The position numbers were made by a program, and so were the translations under genes. The notes beneath the pieces were generated by a model. The model was not told where the DNA came from and searched no databases. It worked only from the letters and a program-made list of their open reading frames with translations. 28,518 nucleotides of DNA from Lachnospiraceae bacterium (lineage in GTDB: Bacteria > Bacillota > Clostridia > Lachnospirales > Lachnospiraceae), in contig JAAUZN010000069.1 in NCBI GenBank assembly GCA_014804565.1, forward strand, positions 1-28,518. The letters run 5' to 3'. The stretch's first letter is position 1; each line of letters opens with the position of its first letter. Below are positions 14,190-21,574 of this stretch, one piece after another.

Positions 14190-14212
14190 AATGTCATATT
14201 GGAGGTATTCTT

Positions 14213-14383
14213 ATGATGACTGATATAGCTAAATTTACATTAAGGACGGATGCGGAAGTTCTTAAGAAATTCCGTTATGTTGCAGATTATAATGGTCGTT
14301 CTGCCAACAGAGAATTGGAAGTTCTTATGAAAAAGCATATTGCCGAATTCGAAAAAGAACATGGTAAAATAACATTTGACTAA
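14213..14383 (+). CDS. Arc-like ribbon-helix-helix DNA-binding protein (56 aa)
   Basis: Contains the RHH pattern: beta strand AKFTLRTDAEV, helix A LKKFRYVADYNG, the turn RSANRE and helix B LEVLMKKHIAEFEKEH. YNGRSANRELE is the signature of Arc-family proteins in phages and plasmids. ATG at 14213 has GGAGG 7 nt upstream (a second ATG follows at once). It is divergent from the DUF6809-like gene and flanked by three GCCGTCA repeats, so it most likely represses both genes; it might also act in relaxosome control, since the mob genes are adjacent. Confidence 0.85.
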   Translation: MMTDIAKFTLRTDAEVLKKFRYVADYNGRSANRELEVLMKKHIAEFEKEHGKITFD

Positions 14384-14403
14384 CATTCCTTATAATGCAT
14401 TTT

Positions 14404-14433
14404 AAAGGTGAAGCAGTCGCCCGCTCCACCTTT
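14404..14433. terminator. Bidirectional-looking hairpin between convergent genes
   Basis: AAAGGTG (14404-14410) pairs with CACCTTT (14427-14433), with AGC/GCT inside. It lies between the convergent RHH gene and TnpV stop codons and is followed by T-rich sequence on both strands. Confidence 0.6.
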
Positions 14434-14434
14434 A

Positions 14435-14785
14435 TTAGTTGTATACTATCTCTTTAAGCACAATTTCCTCTACCCGCGCTCTAATATTATTCATTCTCCG
14501 CACCCATTTCATCTGATCGGATGCTTTCAGTTCCTCGTCCACTCCCTCTGCTTTTGTCATCTGCTCTGTTAGGAAGTCCATTCTCTCCTCTGTCTGCCTC
14601 TGTATCTCCAGACAGTGCGCTTTCAGTTCGCCTGTCATCAGCAGCCCGCTGTAAACTCCTCTACGGTGTTCTTCCAGATAATTCCTCCTCATCAGTCCAT
14701 ACTTGGTCAGCGCCTCCTCCGGCTCCGGATCAGGAATTAAGTTTGGTGTCAAATAATCTCCGCATTTTTCATAAGTCAAATCCAT
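14435..14785 (-). CDS. tnpV: TnpV-like transposon protein (116 aa)
   Basis: Matches the TnpV pattern of Tn4451-type and other Clostridia mobile elements: LTYEKCGDYLTPNL near the start, the conserved GLMRRNYLEEHRRGVYSGLL core (residues ~30-49) and the ending MKWVRRMNNIRARVEEIVL. Its role is not established, but it is found with mobilization genes. ATG at 14785 has GAGGAAAAGG upstream. It starts 18 bp after the relaxase stop and is probably the last gene of the mob operon. Confidence 0.85.
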   Translation of the reverse strand: MDLTYEKCGDYLTPNLIPDPEPEEALTKYGLMRRNYLEEHRRGVYSGLLMTGELKAHCLEIQRQTEERMDFLTEQMTKAEGVDEELKASDQMKWVRRMNNIRARVEEIVLKEIVYN

Positions 14786-14803
14786 TGCCTTTTCCTCTCT
14801 TTC

Positions 14804-16198
14804 CTATAAACTAACATCTTGTTTTCTATACTGCTTTGTTTCTCTATGCTCATCTTTTTCAATTCCTAAATACTGTCTTATGTTCTTCAACTGCTTATCC
14901 GCTTCAGCCGCCTCTTTTTCTGCTGTCTGGTATGTTTTCTTTAACTTTGCTTTTTGTGCTGCCATTGCATCATATTCCGCCTGCATCTTTTCCACATCCA
15001 AATATGTCGTCTTTATCCCATGCCGTTTCAGCATATTTTCAGCACCGCCAAACAAAATAATCTGTGTTTCGTGATTTCGGAAATAGGCATCCTGATCATT
15101 TGCTTTCTCATATCCCCGCTGGTATTTCCTGTTTGCCATGTACTGCTTCGCATATTTAAGGATTTCCGCTCTATTTTTCATTTCATGCTCTAACTCCACC
15201 ATCTCATTACGGACAGTTTTAGCTACTGCATTTTTCTCTGCTATTCTTCGTTCCAGTTCTTCTATGGAACCACCTTCTGCATAACTTGCAGCGGCAATCT
15301 TTAAATTCTGTATATCTGCCCAATGCTTTAACGCCCCACTCTCTTGAAACTTCTCTTTATCCGTATCAATCAATGTCCGCTCTGCATCCGGTCGCTTTGG
15401 TAAAAGAACTCTCTTTCTTACAGTGGGATAGTCTTGTGCTTTTACGCGTTTTTCAATCCTTTCTTTAATTGCTTCTTTTGTATACCCCTCACCGAAATTC
15501 TTTACGCTCACACGAGTAAAACGGTTTTGTCCTGAAGCAGAAAATGATAAATATTTCAGCGCATTGTCTCCAAAGGTTTCACCTTTCACCGCATATCCTT
15601 TTGACTGCATCCGACAGATAAAATCGTCAAAACTGTATGCCTTACGAATAGCATCGTCCATATCTGACTTCATCTGCGCTTTCCATGACTGCCCCTTTTT
15701 CTGCTCCTGCCACTCATAATGTGTCTTACCTTTCTGCCCTGACGGAATAATAACCGACAATCCATGTTCCCTGCACAGTTCGTCTGACAGATTTCTAATG
15801 TGCCTGTATGTACGCTTGCAGTCATTGTATTTTTTATGCTCTACATTATCAACCGCACAGAAAATGATATGGTTATGACAATGCTCCTTGTCTATATGCG
15901 TTGCAATGACGTAACTGTATTTATTTTCTAACAGCTTATCCGCAAGCTCTATTCCCACCTGATGCGCCGTATTAAAATCCACTTCTCCCGGCGCAAATGA
16001 CTGGATCATGTGGAACGCCTGTTTATCACCCACACCGGAAGACTTTGATAATGCATCCATAAAATCATAATGTGCTGTTTCCACTCCGCAGGCAAAAGAA
16101 TCTATCAGAAGTTTGCCATCCGTTTTCTCTGGATTGCAGATATATTTTAATGCTTTCTGTACGGTTGCTTTGACAGCATGGATTCGTGTGTATGCCAT
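14804..16198 (-). CDS. mobA: MOBP-type relaxase / mobilization protein (464 aa)
   Basis: Nicks oriT and leads the single strand into a recipient. The relaxase domain occupies residues ~1-200. The candidate catalytic tyrosine is Y19 in ALKYICNPEKT, as in many MOBP enzymes. The metal-binding three-His motif is HIDKEHCHNH (H101, D103, H106, H108, H110), intact. The region after ~270 is a long helical/coiled-coil tail (IEELERRIAEKNAVAKTVRN, EKEAAEADKQLKNIRQYLG). ATG at 16198 lies within the end of mobC (52-bp overlap). A candidate oriT lies upstream of mobC. With no coupling protein here, transfer would need a helper element. Confidence 0.9.
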   Translation of the reverse strand: MAYTRIHAVKATVQKALKYICNPEKTDGKLLIDSFACGVETAHYDFMDALSKSSGVGDKQAFHMIQSFAPGEVDFNTAHQVGIELADKLLENKYSYVIATHIDKEHCHNHIIFCAVDNVEHKKYNDCKRTYRHIRNLSDELCREHGLSVIIPSGQKGKTHYEWQEQKKGQSWKAQMKSDMDDAIRKAYSFDDFICRMQSKGYAVKGETFGDNALKYLSFSASGQNRFTRVSVKNFGEGYTKEAIKERIEKRVKAQDYPTVRKRVLLPKRPDAERTLIDTDKEKFQESGALKHWADIQNLKIAAASYAEGGSIEELERRIAEKNAVAKTVRNEMVELEHEMKNRAEILKYAKQYMANRKYQRGYEKANDQDAYFRNHETQIILFGGAENMLKRHGIKTTYLDVEKMQAEYDAMAAQKAKLKKTYQTAEKEAAEADKQLKNIRQYLGIEKDEHRETKQYRKQDVSL

Positions 16199-16488
16199 AC
16201 CTGTTTCATCAGCTCCTTTACTTCTTCCATATCGTCCTGATAGATATTACCCATAGTATTTACTCTTGCTGCTATCTGGTTCAGACTTTTACTGATCCTG
16301 CTCAGATTGATATTGTAGTCATGCAGCTCCGAATAATCTACAAAATAGGTATACCCGTATAAAATCAAATGCCGCAGATAATCATTTTTGTTCTTATATT
16401 CTGCATTTTTACATTTGGCATCTAAAATATATTTCTCATCGTCATTCAGCCGAAGAATAATCTGATTGTCACGTTTCCGCTTTTCCAT
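16147..16488 (-). CDS. mobC: MobC-like mobilization accessory protein (113 aa)
   Basis: An N-terminal ribbon-helix-helix (IILRLNDDEKYILDAKCKNA, then NKNDYLRHLILYG) binds DNA. The C-terminal MobC domain shows the LSRISKSLNQIAARVNTMG pattern (N-Q-I-A-x-x-x-N). It assists the relaxase at oriT. ATG at 16488 has GGAGG 6 nt upstream. The gene overlaps mobA and is the first gene after the candidate oriT. Confidence 0.85.
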   Translation of the reverse strand: MEKRKRDNQIILRLNDDEKYILDAKCKNAEYKNKNDYLRHLILYGYTYFVDYSELHDYNINLSRISKSLNQIAARVNTMGNIYQDDMEEVKELMKQVWHTHESMLSKQPYRKH

Positions 16489-16790
16489 CTACAACCTCCA
16501 TTGGTTCACAAATTTACTAATAAGTTCCACTTCCCTCCTACTCTGCCTGTTGTTTGAAATGCATTTCATAAGGGGCTAGGGGATTTTCCCCTACAAGCGG
16601 ATTGGATATCCAATTTTCCTTTTTGGATATCCGAATCCAGTGCTTGCTATTCTAGCAAAAACCTTAAACAAAGAGAGCAACAAGTCCAAAAACATATCTC
16701 CTGATTTCTTTGGACAGCTCCTAAAATCAGCCATTTTTCCAACTTATTGCCCTGTCTGCTAAAACTGCTTTTATTTCTGCTACTTTTTCC
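16489..16790. other. oriT (candidate): Candidate oriT region with nested inverted repeats
   Basis: This 302-bp gap between mobC and the parR-like gene has no ORF but several hairpins: TAGGGGA-TTT-TCCCCTA (16577-16593), the 14-bp palindrome ATTGGATATCCAAT (16601-16614), a second GGATATCC (16625-16632) with outer arms GGATT (16599-16603) and AATCC (16634-16638), and TTGCTA-TTC-TAGCAA (16644-16658). Its position directly upstream of mobC-mobA and this symmetry fit an origin of transfer. I cannot point to the nick site. The par centromere could also lie here. Confidence 0.5.
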
Positions 16791-17123
16791 TTAAAACAAA
16801 TCCTCCAGTGCATCTAACACATCTTCACTGATTTTTGGCAGATGATTGTCCTCTTTTTCTGCTAATTTTCCTATTTCCGTCGTAGGCAATGCACTCTGTC
16901 CCTGCAGCAGATTCCCCATTTCGCTTCTGAAACGCTCCCAATAGTTTTCGGACATCTCCGCTTTATTCTCTGCATCTGCGTTTTCAAAGTAGCGAATAAG
17001 CGACTTGATAATGACTTTGGAGTAGGACTTTTCAACTGATCTGTCCATCTTCTGCATATAATCCCAAGCCTTTTTATGTTCCTCTTTATCCAGATTAAAA
17101 CGGATGTTGATGTCCTTGATCAT
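16791..17123 (-). CDS. ParR-like plasmid partition adaptor (110 aa)
   Basis: An N-terminal RHH-like segment (INIRFNLDKEEHKKAWDYMQ, then SYSKVIIKSLIRYFE) and an acidic, flexible C-terminus (ISEDVLDALEDLF) match ParR/StbB-like proteins that bind a centromere and cap ParM filaments. The ATG at 17123 overlaps the parM-like stop by 4 bp (ATGA), so the two are co-translated. The sequence itself is too short and diverged to name with certainty; the pairing supports the call. Confidence 0.7.
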   Translation of the reverse strand: MIKDINIRFNLDKEEHKKAWDYMQKMDRSVEKSYSKVIIKSLIRYFENADAENKAEMSENYWERFRSEMGNLLQGQSALPTTEIGKLAEKEDNHLPKISEDVLDALEDLF

Positions 17124-18052
17124 GACGCTTTTCCCCTGCTCTGAGTTCGTTTCAATGTCTGTAACGCCAATACTTCATACCCTTTTGCTGTTGCACAGAT
17201 ATCCTGAATGATCACTACCCTGACTGCATCATACTCCGCAAAATTCCTTATCAGACAGCCACCGCCGCCTATCACATACAGTTTCATCAAATCCGGATTA
17301 TAGCCATATTCCCGCAGTTTACTGAATACCTGTTTTACATAGTCCTTTGCCACTTCTGAAACTGCCTGTATGTAGCGTTCAGGAATATCCGCAGTTCCTT
17401 TTCGGAACACTTCCTCAATAATGTGATCCGGAACCTCACACTGGCAGTTTCTCATGACCTCGTTTCTTGCCTTTTTCATACACTGGTATACGCCAAACTG
17501 TTCGGTGAAGATTTTGTCCGCTAAAGGCTTCCCATTCTGCATAAACGCCACATTCATTGTTCCATTGCCGATATCTGCCAGCACCGTATTTCCTCCGGTA
17601 TCTCCGTCATAATTGATAAATGCGGCATATCCCTGTGGATGAATGGAAGCATCTGCGATAACCACATGATAGGACTCTCCGTTATATTGAAAACGTACTT
17701 CTTTTTCACACAGCAGATACTCCCGCAAACTTTCTTTCTGCTCCTTTACCCAGAACAACGGCACTCCTGCGGCTAAATGGATAACTGCCTCATTTTTTCC
17801 TCTGAATCTGAGTTCTTCCGCAACTGCCGCAAGTGTTAAGATCCAATAATCCTCATCATGGATTTTCTGTACCTGAAATTCCTTATGACCTCCGCCGATT
17901 CCGTATTCTTTTCCTTTGTACTCTAATGCTGCTGCTCCCAACTGCACCTCTTTTTCCACACTGGCAGCAAAAACCCTGTGCGCTGTTTTCATATTTCCAT
18001 ATCCATGATCCACGCCTAAAATCAATTTTCCGTTATAATATAATTCCTGCAT
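17120..18052 (-). CDS. ParM/StbA-like actin-type ATPase (310 aa)
   Basis: Actin-like filament protein for DNA segregation. Phosphate-1 loop ILGVDHGYGNMKT (residues 11-23), phosphate-2 loop TVLADIGNGTMNVAF, and the adenosine motif LYVIGGGGCLIRN are all present. Length is that of ParM/Alp-type proteins. The start is ATG 18052, with GGAGG 8 nt upstream; the TTG at 18067 sits on that ribosome binding site. It is translationally coupled to the ParR-like gene. A partition pair next to a replication protein suggests that the excised element is maintained as a low-copy replicon. Confidence 0.85.
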   Translation of the reverse strand: MQELYYNGKLILGVDHGYGNMKTAHRVFAASVEKEVQLGAAALEYKGKEYGIGGGHKEFQVQKIHDEDYWILTLAAVAEELRFRGKNEAVIHLAAGVPLFWVKEQKESLREYLLCEKEVRFQYNGESYHVVIADASIHPQGYAAFINYDGDTGGNTVLADIGNGTMNVAFMQNGKPLADKIFTEQFGVYQCMKKARNEVMRNCQCEVPDHIIEEVFRKGTADIPERYIQAVSEVAKDYVKQVFSKLREYGYNPDLMKLYVIGGGGCLIRNFAEYDAVRVVIIQDICATAKGYEVLALQTLKRTQSRGKAS

Positions 18053-18105
18053 TATAAATTCCTCCAATCATTTTAATGTTTCTAACTATAATACGAGATT
18101 GCTTC

Positions 18106-19134
18106 CTATACCTCATTTCTGCCATTACCGTACTCATAATAATTTACTTCCGCACTGTAATAATTACTGATCGTGTTTGGCGCATTATAAAGCGCTGTCA
18201 GCAGATACGCCTTGATATTCGCTATATGGGTGGTAGTCTTTTCCATGCTGTCCAAAACATAGCGGATATGCCCTGAATCCAGCTTTAGAAATTTTCCCTT
18301 GACCAGTTCATACGGATAATCTGCGCCACTGATACGGATACTTTTTCTCTGGATTGCTACCACATCAACGATGATTTCTACCAGCTCGTCCAGCAATTCG
18401 TACTGATATTTCATATCTGCTTTCAGAATCTCGTACTCAATATTTTCTCTCACAATCTGCCTATAAACCTCTATCTCATCCATCTGATCCACATTTATTT
18501 CTCCCTGATTGATGGATAGATAATCTTTATTAGTAATCTCTATAGTATTCTTTGTATTTGTCTTCCCTTTCAGGGAGGAACCTGTCACCTTTGAAGTAGT
18601 AGCCTCCCTCTTTTCAGGGATACCCCTCCCTCCTTCTATGGATAGAGGTATCTCCTTTGGCGGGGAGAGGGTATTTTCCTCAATCTTTTCCGGAAATGTC
18701 ACTTCATACAACTTCTTGGGAACCAGTTCGATAAACAACACATTATTTAAAATCTGTCCTCTTACTTGGATTGTTTTGAAGATGCGTTTGATAATGCCCA
18801 TCTTCTCAAGAGCCTTTACTGCCTCTGTCGCCTGCTTCTTTGACAATCCAAAAGTATCCGCCATCTGATCATAACTGCGCTGTAGGTAATCATCACGAAA
18901 CTTCTTTTTCATGCCAATCAGCTGCCCGCTTTCCTCATCTCTTTCTTCTTTTGGTCGATACCAATACACGATATCTGCCAGAATATGAATTGCATTATTG
19001 TTTGGAGCGCCATTTGGATATCTGATTGTTTTAAACCACACCATAGGGATTACATTTCCCGTAAAATTCATGGTTCCAACTTCGTCCACAATAGGATTTC
19101 CCGTTGAATACCGGAATGTCTTTCTATATCTCAT
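18106..19134 (-). CDS. Replication initiator-like protein, DUF6017-type (342 aa)
   Basis: The N-terminal ~120 residues resemble RepA_N/DnaD-like winged-helix initiators: MVWFKTIRYPNGAPNNNAIH, then SYDQMADTFGLSKKQATEAV and ALEKMGIIKRIF. After a Ser/Thr/Lys-rich linker (~160-225), the C-terminus matches my memory of DUF6017: YRQIVRENIEYEIL, ELVEIIVDVVAIQRKSIRIS, FLKLDSGHIRYVLDSM, then ANIKAYLLTALYNAP. Such proteins replace classical RepA in Clostridia integrative elements and are thought to start replication of the circular form. ATG at 19134 has AGAGGGAAAGG upstream. It lies between integrase and parM. Confidence 0.8.
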   Translation of the reverse strand: MRYRKTFRYSTGNPIVDEVGTMNFTGNVIPMVWFKTIRYPNGAPNNNAIHILADIVYWYRPKEERDEESGQLIGMKKKFRDDYLQRSYDQMADTFGLSKKQATEAVKALEKMGIIKRIFKTIQVRGQILNNVLFIELVPKKLYEVTFPEKIEENTLSPPKEIPLSIEGGRGIPEKREATTSKVTGSSLKGKTNTKNTIEITNKDYLSINQGEINVDQMDEIEVYRQIVRENIEYEILKADMKYQYELLDELVEIIVDVVAIQRKSIRISGADYPYELVKGKFLKLDSGHIRYVLDSMEKTTTHIANIKAYLLTALYNAPNTISNYYSAEVNYYEYGNGRNEV

Positions 19135-19172
19135 CCTTTCCCTCTTTCCGCAATCTGATATTTACTTCAAAG

Positions 19173-19219
19173 AGAGCCTTTGTTATACTAAATTTGCTAT
19201 ATGAATATAGTAAGGCTCT
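19173..19219 (-). terminator. Long inverted repeat between integrase and replication gene
   Basis: AGAGCCTT (19173-19180) and AAGGCTCT (19212-19219) are perfectly complementary, with further A/T pairing inside (TTATACTA with TATAGTAA). It follows the integrase stop and could be its terminator, although the T-run is weak, or a control element in the rep leader. Confidence 0.45.
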
Positions 19220-19226
19220 GCTTTGC

Positions 19227-20330
19227 TTACTCCGAAATGCCCTTGTTACCAGCAGGGGCATTTTCTTTTATTCCTGCCATCTTGTCCAACATATCCGCTA
19301 CCTTTTCCTGCTCTGACGGATATAAATGTCCATAGGTATTCAATGTGATCCGGATATCCTTATGTCCAAGACGCTCTTTAATAATCATGGGTTGAACACC
19401 AAGATGTATGAGATAGGCACAACTTGAATGTCTGAGGTCATGGACACGGATATATTTGACTCCGGCTTTATCCGCATGACGTTTCATCACATGCTGTACC
19501 GCTTCCGGCACGACCGCAAAGATCCTTTCATCTACAGGCAGCTTATACATAGATGCCATATATGCCTTTAGTTCTTCCGCCAAAAATTCAGGAATAATCA
19601 CCGTCCGCACAGATTCCCTTGTTTTAGGTTCTGTAATCTCGTCTTTACCTTTGTGTCGGAAATATGTCTTAGTAATAGATATGCGCCTGTTTACCGTGTC
19701 AATGTCCGATGCAGTAAGCGCTAATGCTTCCCCGATTCTACAGCCACTATAAAACAACAAATCAAACAAGACATGATATTTGCTCCCACTTTCAAAGGTG
19801 TTTATGAAACAATTAAATTCATCTAATGTCCAGAATTGTAACTGCTTTTTATCTGCATCTGCTCTACCCATGCGCTTTACTTTCGTGCAAGGATTATCTT
19901 TTAAGTTGTAAATCTTTGTGGCATGAGTAAATAATGCCGTCATCTGATTTTGAAGCATCCGCTGATAAATTTCCTTAAATCCTTTGGATCGGATCTCGTT
20001 CTGCCACTGTATAATATCTGCTGGTGTAATGCTATCCATAGCCTTATTACCTAAAAGCGGAATAATGTGATGTTCAATCATATAACGCTTATTCCGAATC
20101 GTGCGCTGCTTCAATTCGCCATCTTTATCTCTGAAATATACCTCTACAAAATCAGCCAGTTTCATGTTCATATCTGTTTTTGACGCTAACAGTGTATTTC
20201 GCTCCCATTCCAAGGCTTCTTTTTTACTCGCAAACCCACGCTTCTTTTTATGCTTTTTCTTACCCTGCCAGTCTTCCACCCATATTTGTGAAGTCCATGT
20301 GCCTTTTTCTGTATCTCTGGATACTGCCAT
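19227..20330 (-). CDS. int: Tyrosine integrase with AP2-like N-terminal domain (367 aa)
   Basis: Site-specific recombinase that inserts and excises the element at the tuf 3' end. An N-terminal AP2-like arm-binding domain (GTWTSQIWVEDWQGK...KRGFASKKEALEWE, residues 10-45) as in Tn916 Int is followed by a SAM-like core-binding domain (~55-150) and the catalytic domain. Catalytic residues: R198 (SGCRIGEALAL), H297 and R300 (VHDLRHS), H323 (LGHKD) and Y333 (NTYGHLY), all intact. I start at ATG 20330, preceded by GGAGGGGAGG, rather than at 20387 inside the xis-like gene; the latter stops 19 bp upstream. Both are transcribed from the operator-covered promoter at 20606-20634. Confidence 0.92.
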   Translation of the reverse strand: MAVSRDTEKGTWTSQIWVEDWQGKKKHKKKRGFASKKEALEWERNTLLASKTDMNMKLADFVEVYFRDKDGELKQRTIRNKRYMIEHHIIPLLGNKAMDSITPADIIQWQNEIRSKGFKEIYQRMLQNQMTALFTHATKIYNLKDNPCTKVKRMGRADADKKQLQFWTLDEFNCFINTFESGSKYHVLFDLLFYSGCRIGEALALTASDIDTVNRRISITKTYFRHKGKDEITEPKTRESVRTVIIPEFLAEELKAYMASMYKLPVDERIFAVVPEAVQHVMKRHADKAGVKYIRVHDLRHSSCAYLIHLGVQPMIIKERLGHKDIRITLNTYGHLYPSEQEKVADMLDKMAGIKENAPAGNKGISE

Positions 20331-20349
20331 CCTACAATCCCTCCCCTCC

Positions 20350-20544
20350 TTATCCGGTATTTCTTTTTCCGGAATAAAATCTTTCACTCCAATATGTACG
20401 TGGCACTTTTGCCTGTACCGTCATATACCCGGCAGCCGCTAATTCCTCATTGAGCTGACGGATAATGCGATAACCCTTCTGTTTTGACACACCCAATTCC
20501 TGAGCGACATCATCAACAGTCATCATATAGTTTGTCTTTGTCAT
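20350..20544 (-). CDS. Excisionase-like small HTH protein (64 aa)
   Basis: A compact HTH (MTVDDVAQELGVSKQKGYRI, then IRQLNEELAAAGYM) and a basic C-terminus (KVPRTYWSERFYSGKR). This form occurs immediately upstream of integrase in many Clostridia elements and is considered a Xis/recombination directionality factor or an adaptor for one. Directly upstream of int in the same operon, it is likely to control integration versus excision. Its HTH could also bind the repeated operators at 20577-20677. Confidence 0.75.
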   Translation of the reverse strand: MTKTNYMMTVDDVAQELGVSKQKGYRIIRQLNEELAAAGYMTVQAKVPRTYWSERFYSGKRNTG

Positions 20545-20576
20545 GTCAATTCTCCTTTCGCACTATATTTTCTCTT

Positions 20577-20677
20577 ATTACGCATTTCGTATCATGATTG
20601 TTTTAATGTTATTACTCATTGCGTATTTTGTCAATACTATTTTAAAATTATTTTTAATTATTTACGAATTGCATAAT
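20577..20677. promoter_or_regulatory. Three operator-like 16-bp repeats at the xis-int control region
   Basis: ATTACGCATTTCGTAT (20577-20592), ATTACTCATTGCGTAT (20611-20626) and TTACGAATTGCATAAT (20662-20677, inverse orientation fits the first) share a TTACgnATTgCgTAAT-like imperfect palindrome. The middle copy fills the spacer of the xis-int promoter, the first lies between it and the xis start, and the third overlaps the -35 of the divergent plus promoter. One regulator could thus switch excision genes and cargo together. Confidence 0.6.
20606..20634 (-). promoter_or_regulatory. xis-int promoter
   Basis: Minus strand TTGACA (20629-20634), 17-bp spacer, TAACAT (20606-20611), 60 bp upstream of the xis-like ATG. 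The middle operator repeat covers the spacer. Confidence 0.65.
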
Positions 20678-20697
20678 GTGTTGTACAATGTTATAAT
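20669..20697 (+). promoter_or_regulatory. Divergent cargo promoter
   Basis: Plus strand TTGCAT (20669-20674), 17-bp spacer, TATAAT (20692-20697). It gives a leader of ~130 nt to the 208-aa gene, including a small GGGCA/TGCCC hairpin near 20750-20773. Confidence 0.55.
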
Positions 20698-20832
20698 ATA
20701 TAAAATCTCTTTTATATTTATGTTGCTAGTATGCCAAATAGGGATTTGCTGGGCAGAGCGAAAGATATTGCCCGAATGGTAGTTCTATAGATTTGGATTT
20801 TGCTGGATAAATTAGTTTATATGGAGGTACTT

Positions 20833-21459
20833 ATGCTAGAGAATAGAAATGATTTATTAGAGATCAAAAAAGCGGAAATGGTTTCGGTTATTGAAAGAAC
20901 AAGTATTTCATTGAGAGAAGAAAATATCAGTTCACAAGATATAATGCAAAGTTTCTTAAAGAGTGGTGTACTTTTGATTACGCCCCCACAACAAGAGTCC
21001 CCCATGATGCACATGATGACCATAGACTCTTTAAGCAATTACAATAAAGGAGAATCTATAAAACCAGGAAATGTAAAATTGAATATTCGTCATCTGATAG
21101 AATCATTACCCGATTTAACAGCGGCTACAGTGGAAATTGCAACGGACATTCCAATTTTGAAAGTGTGTGCAGCATTAAATATTTGGAAGATGCTTAGAAA
21201 TATTACCACTGTTGAGATAACTAAAGAACAAGCAATAGCTGTTGTTGCTTTATGGAATAACTGCGATCAACAACAACGAATCACATTAGAAAAAGGGTTT
21301 GAATGTTTTAAATCTCTTTACAAAAATATAGAAACATCTAACGGCACGTGGGAACAATACATTAAATTAATTACTGATTTAGAGAGAATTGGTAGCCTTA
21401 AGCTAGATAGTAATGGAATATGGTTATGTGAGTGGGTAAGTAATCGATACACAAGATAA
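20833..21459 (+). CDS. Hypothetical protein next to metallopeptidase (208 aa)
   Basis: Family not recognised. ATG at 20833 has GGAGG 5 nt upstream; the in-frame upstream starts lack one. The N-terminal ~70 residues are helical and Met/Pro-rich near SPMMHMMTIDS. The middle (SLPDLTAATVEIATDIPILK, then VCAALNIWKML) is hydrophobic without being a clear membrane helix. The C-terminus (KLITDLERIGSLKLDSNGIW) resembles the last part of a winged helix. It is the first gene of the plus-strand cargo block under the divergent promoter. The following gene is a HExxH protein, so this one may be its substrate, regulator or sensor; this is conjecture from order only. Confidence 0.7.
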   Translation: MLENRNDLLEIKKAEMVSVIERTSISLREENISSQDIMQSFLKSGVLLITPPQQESPMMHMMTIDSLSNYNKGESIKPGNVKLNIRHLIESLPDLTAATVEIATDIPILKVCAALNIWKMLRNITTVEITKEQAIAVVALWNNCDQQQRITLEKGFECFKSLYKNIETSNGTWEQYIKLITDLERIGSLKLDSNGIWLCEWVSNRYTR

Positions 21460-21574
21460 TTACATATGTTCGGTGGTTTGTTTGATTTAAATTGTAAATT
21501 TAGCATTAATCTTCGATTTAATAAATTGAATGAGGAACACCGTTTGAACATCGGCTTAATTAAGATGAGGATGG

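Noticed and set aside
19231..19275. Hairpin ATGCCC/GGGCAT with plus-strand T-run inside the end of int
   Set aside because: It lies in coding sequence and would terminate only plus-strand transcripts, for which there is no gene; probably incidental.
20731..20790. 19-codon ORF (MPNRDLLGRAKDIARMVVL) in the leader of the 208-aa gene
   Set aside because: No Shine-Dalgarno, and it coincides with a small hairpin; too weak to list as a gene.
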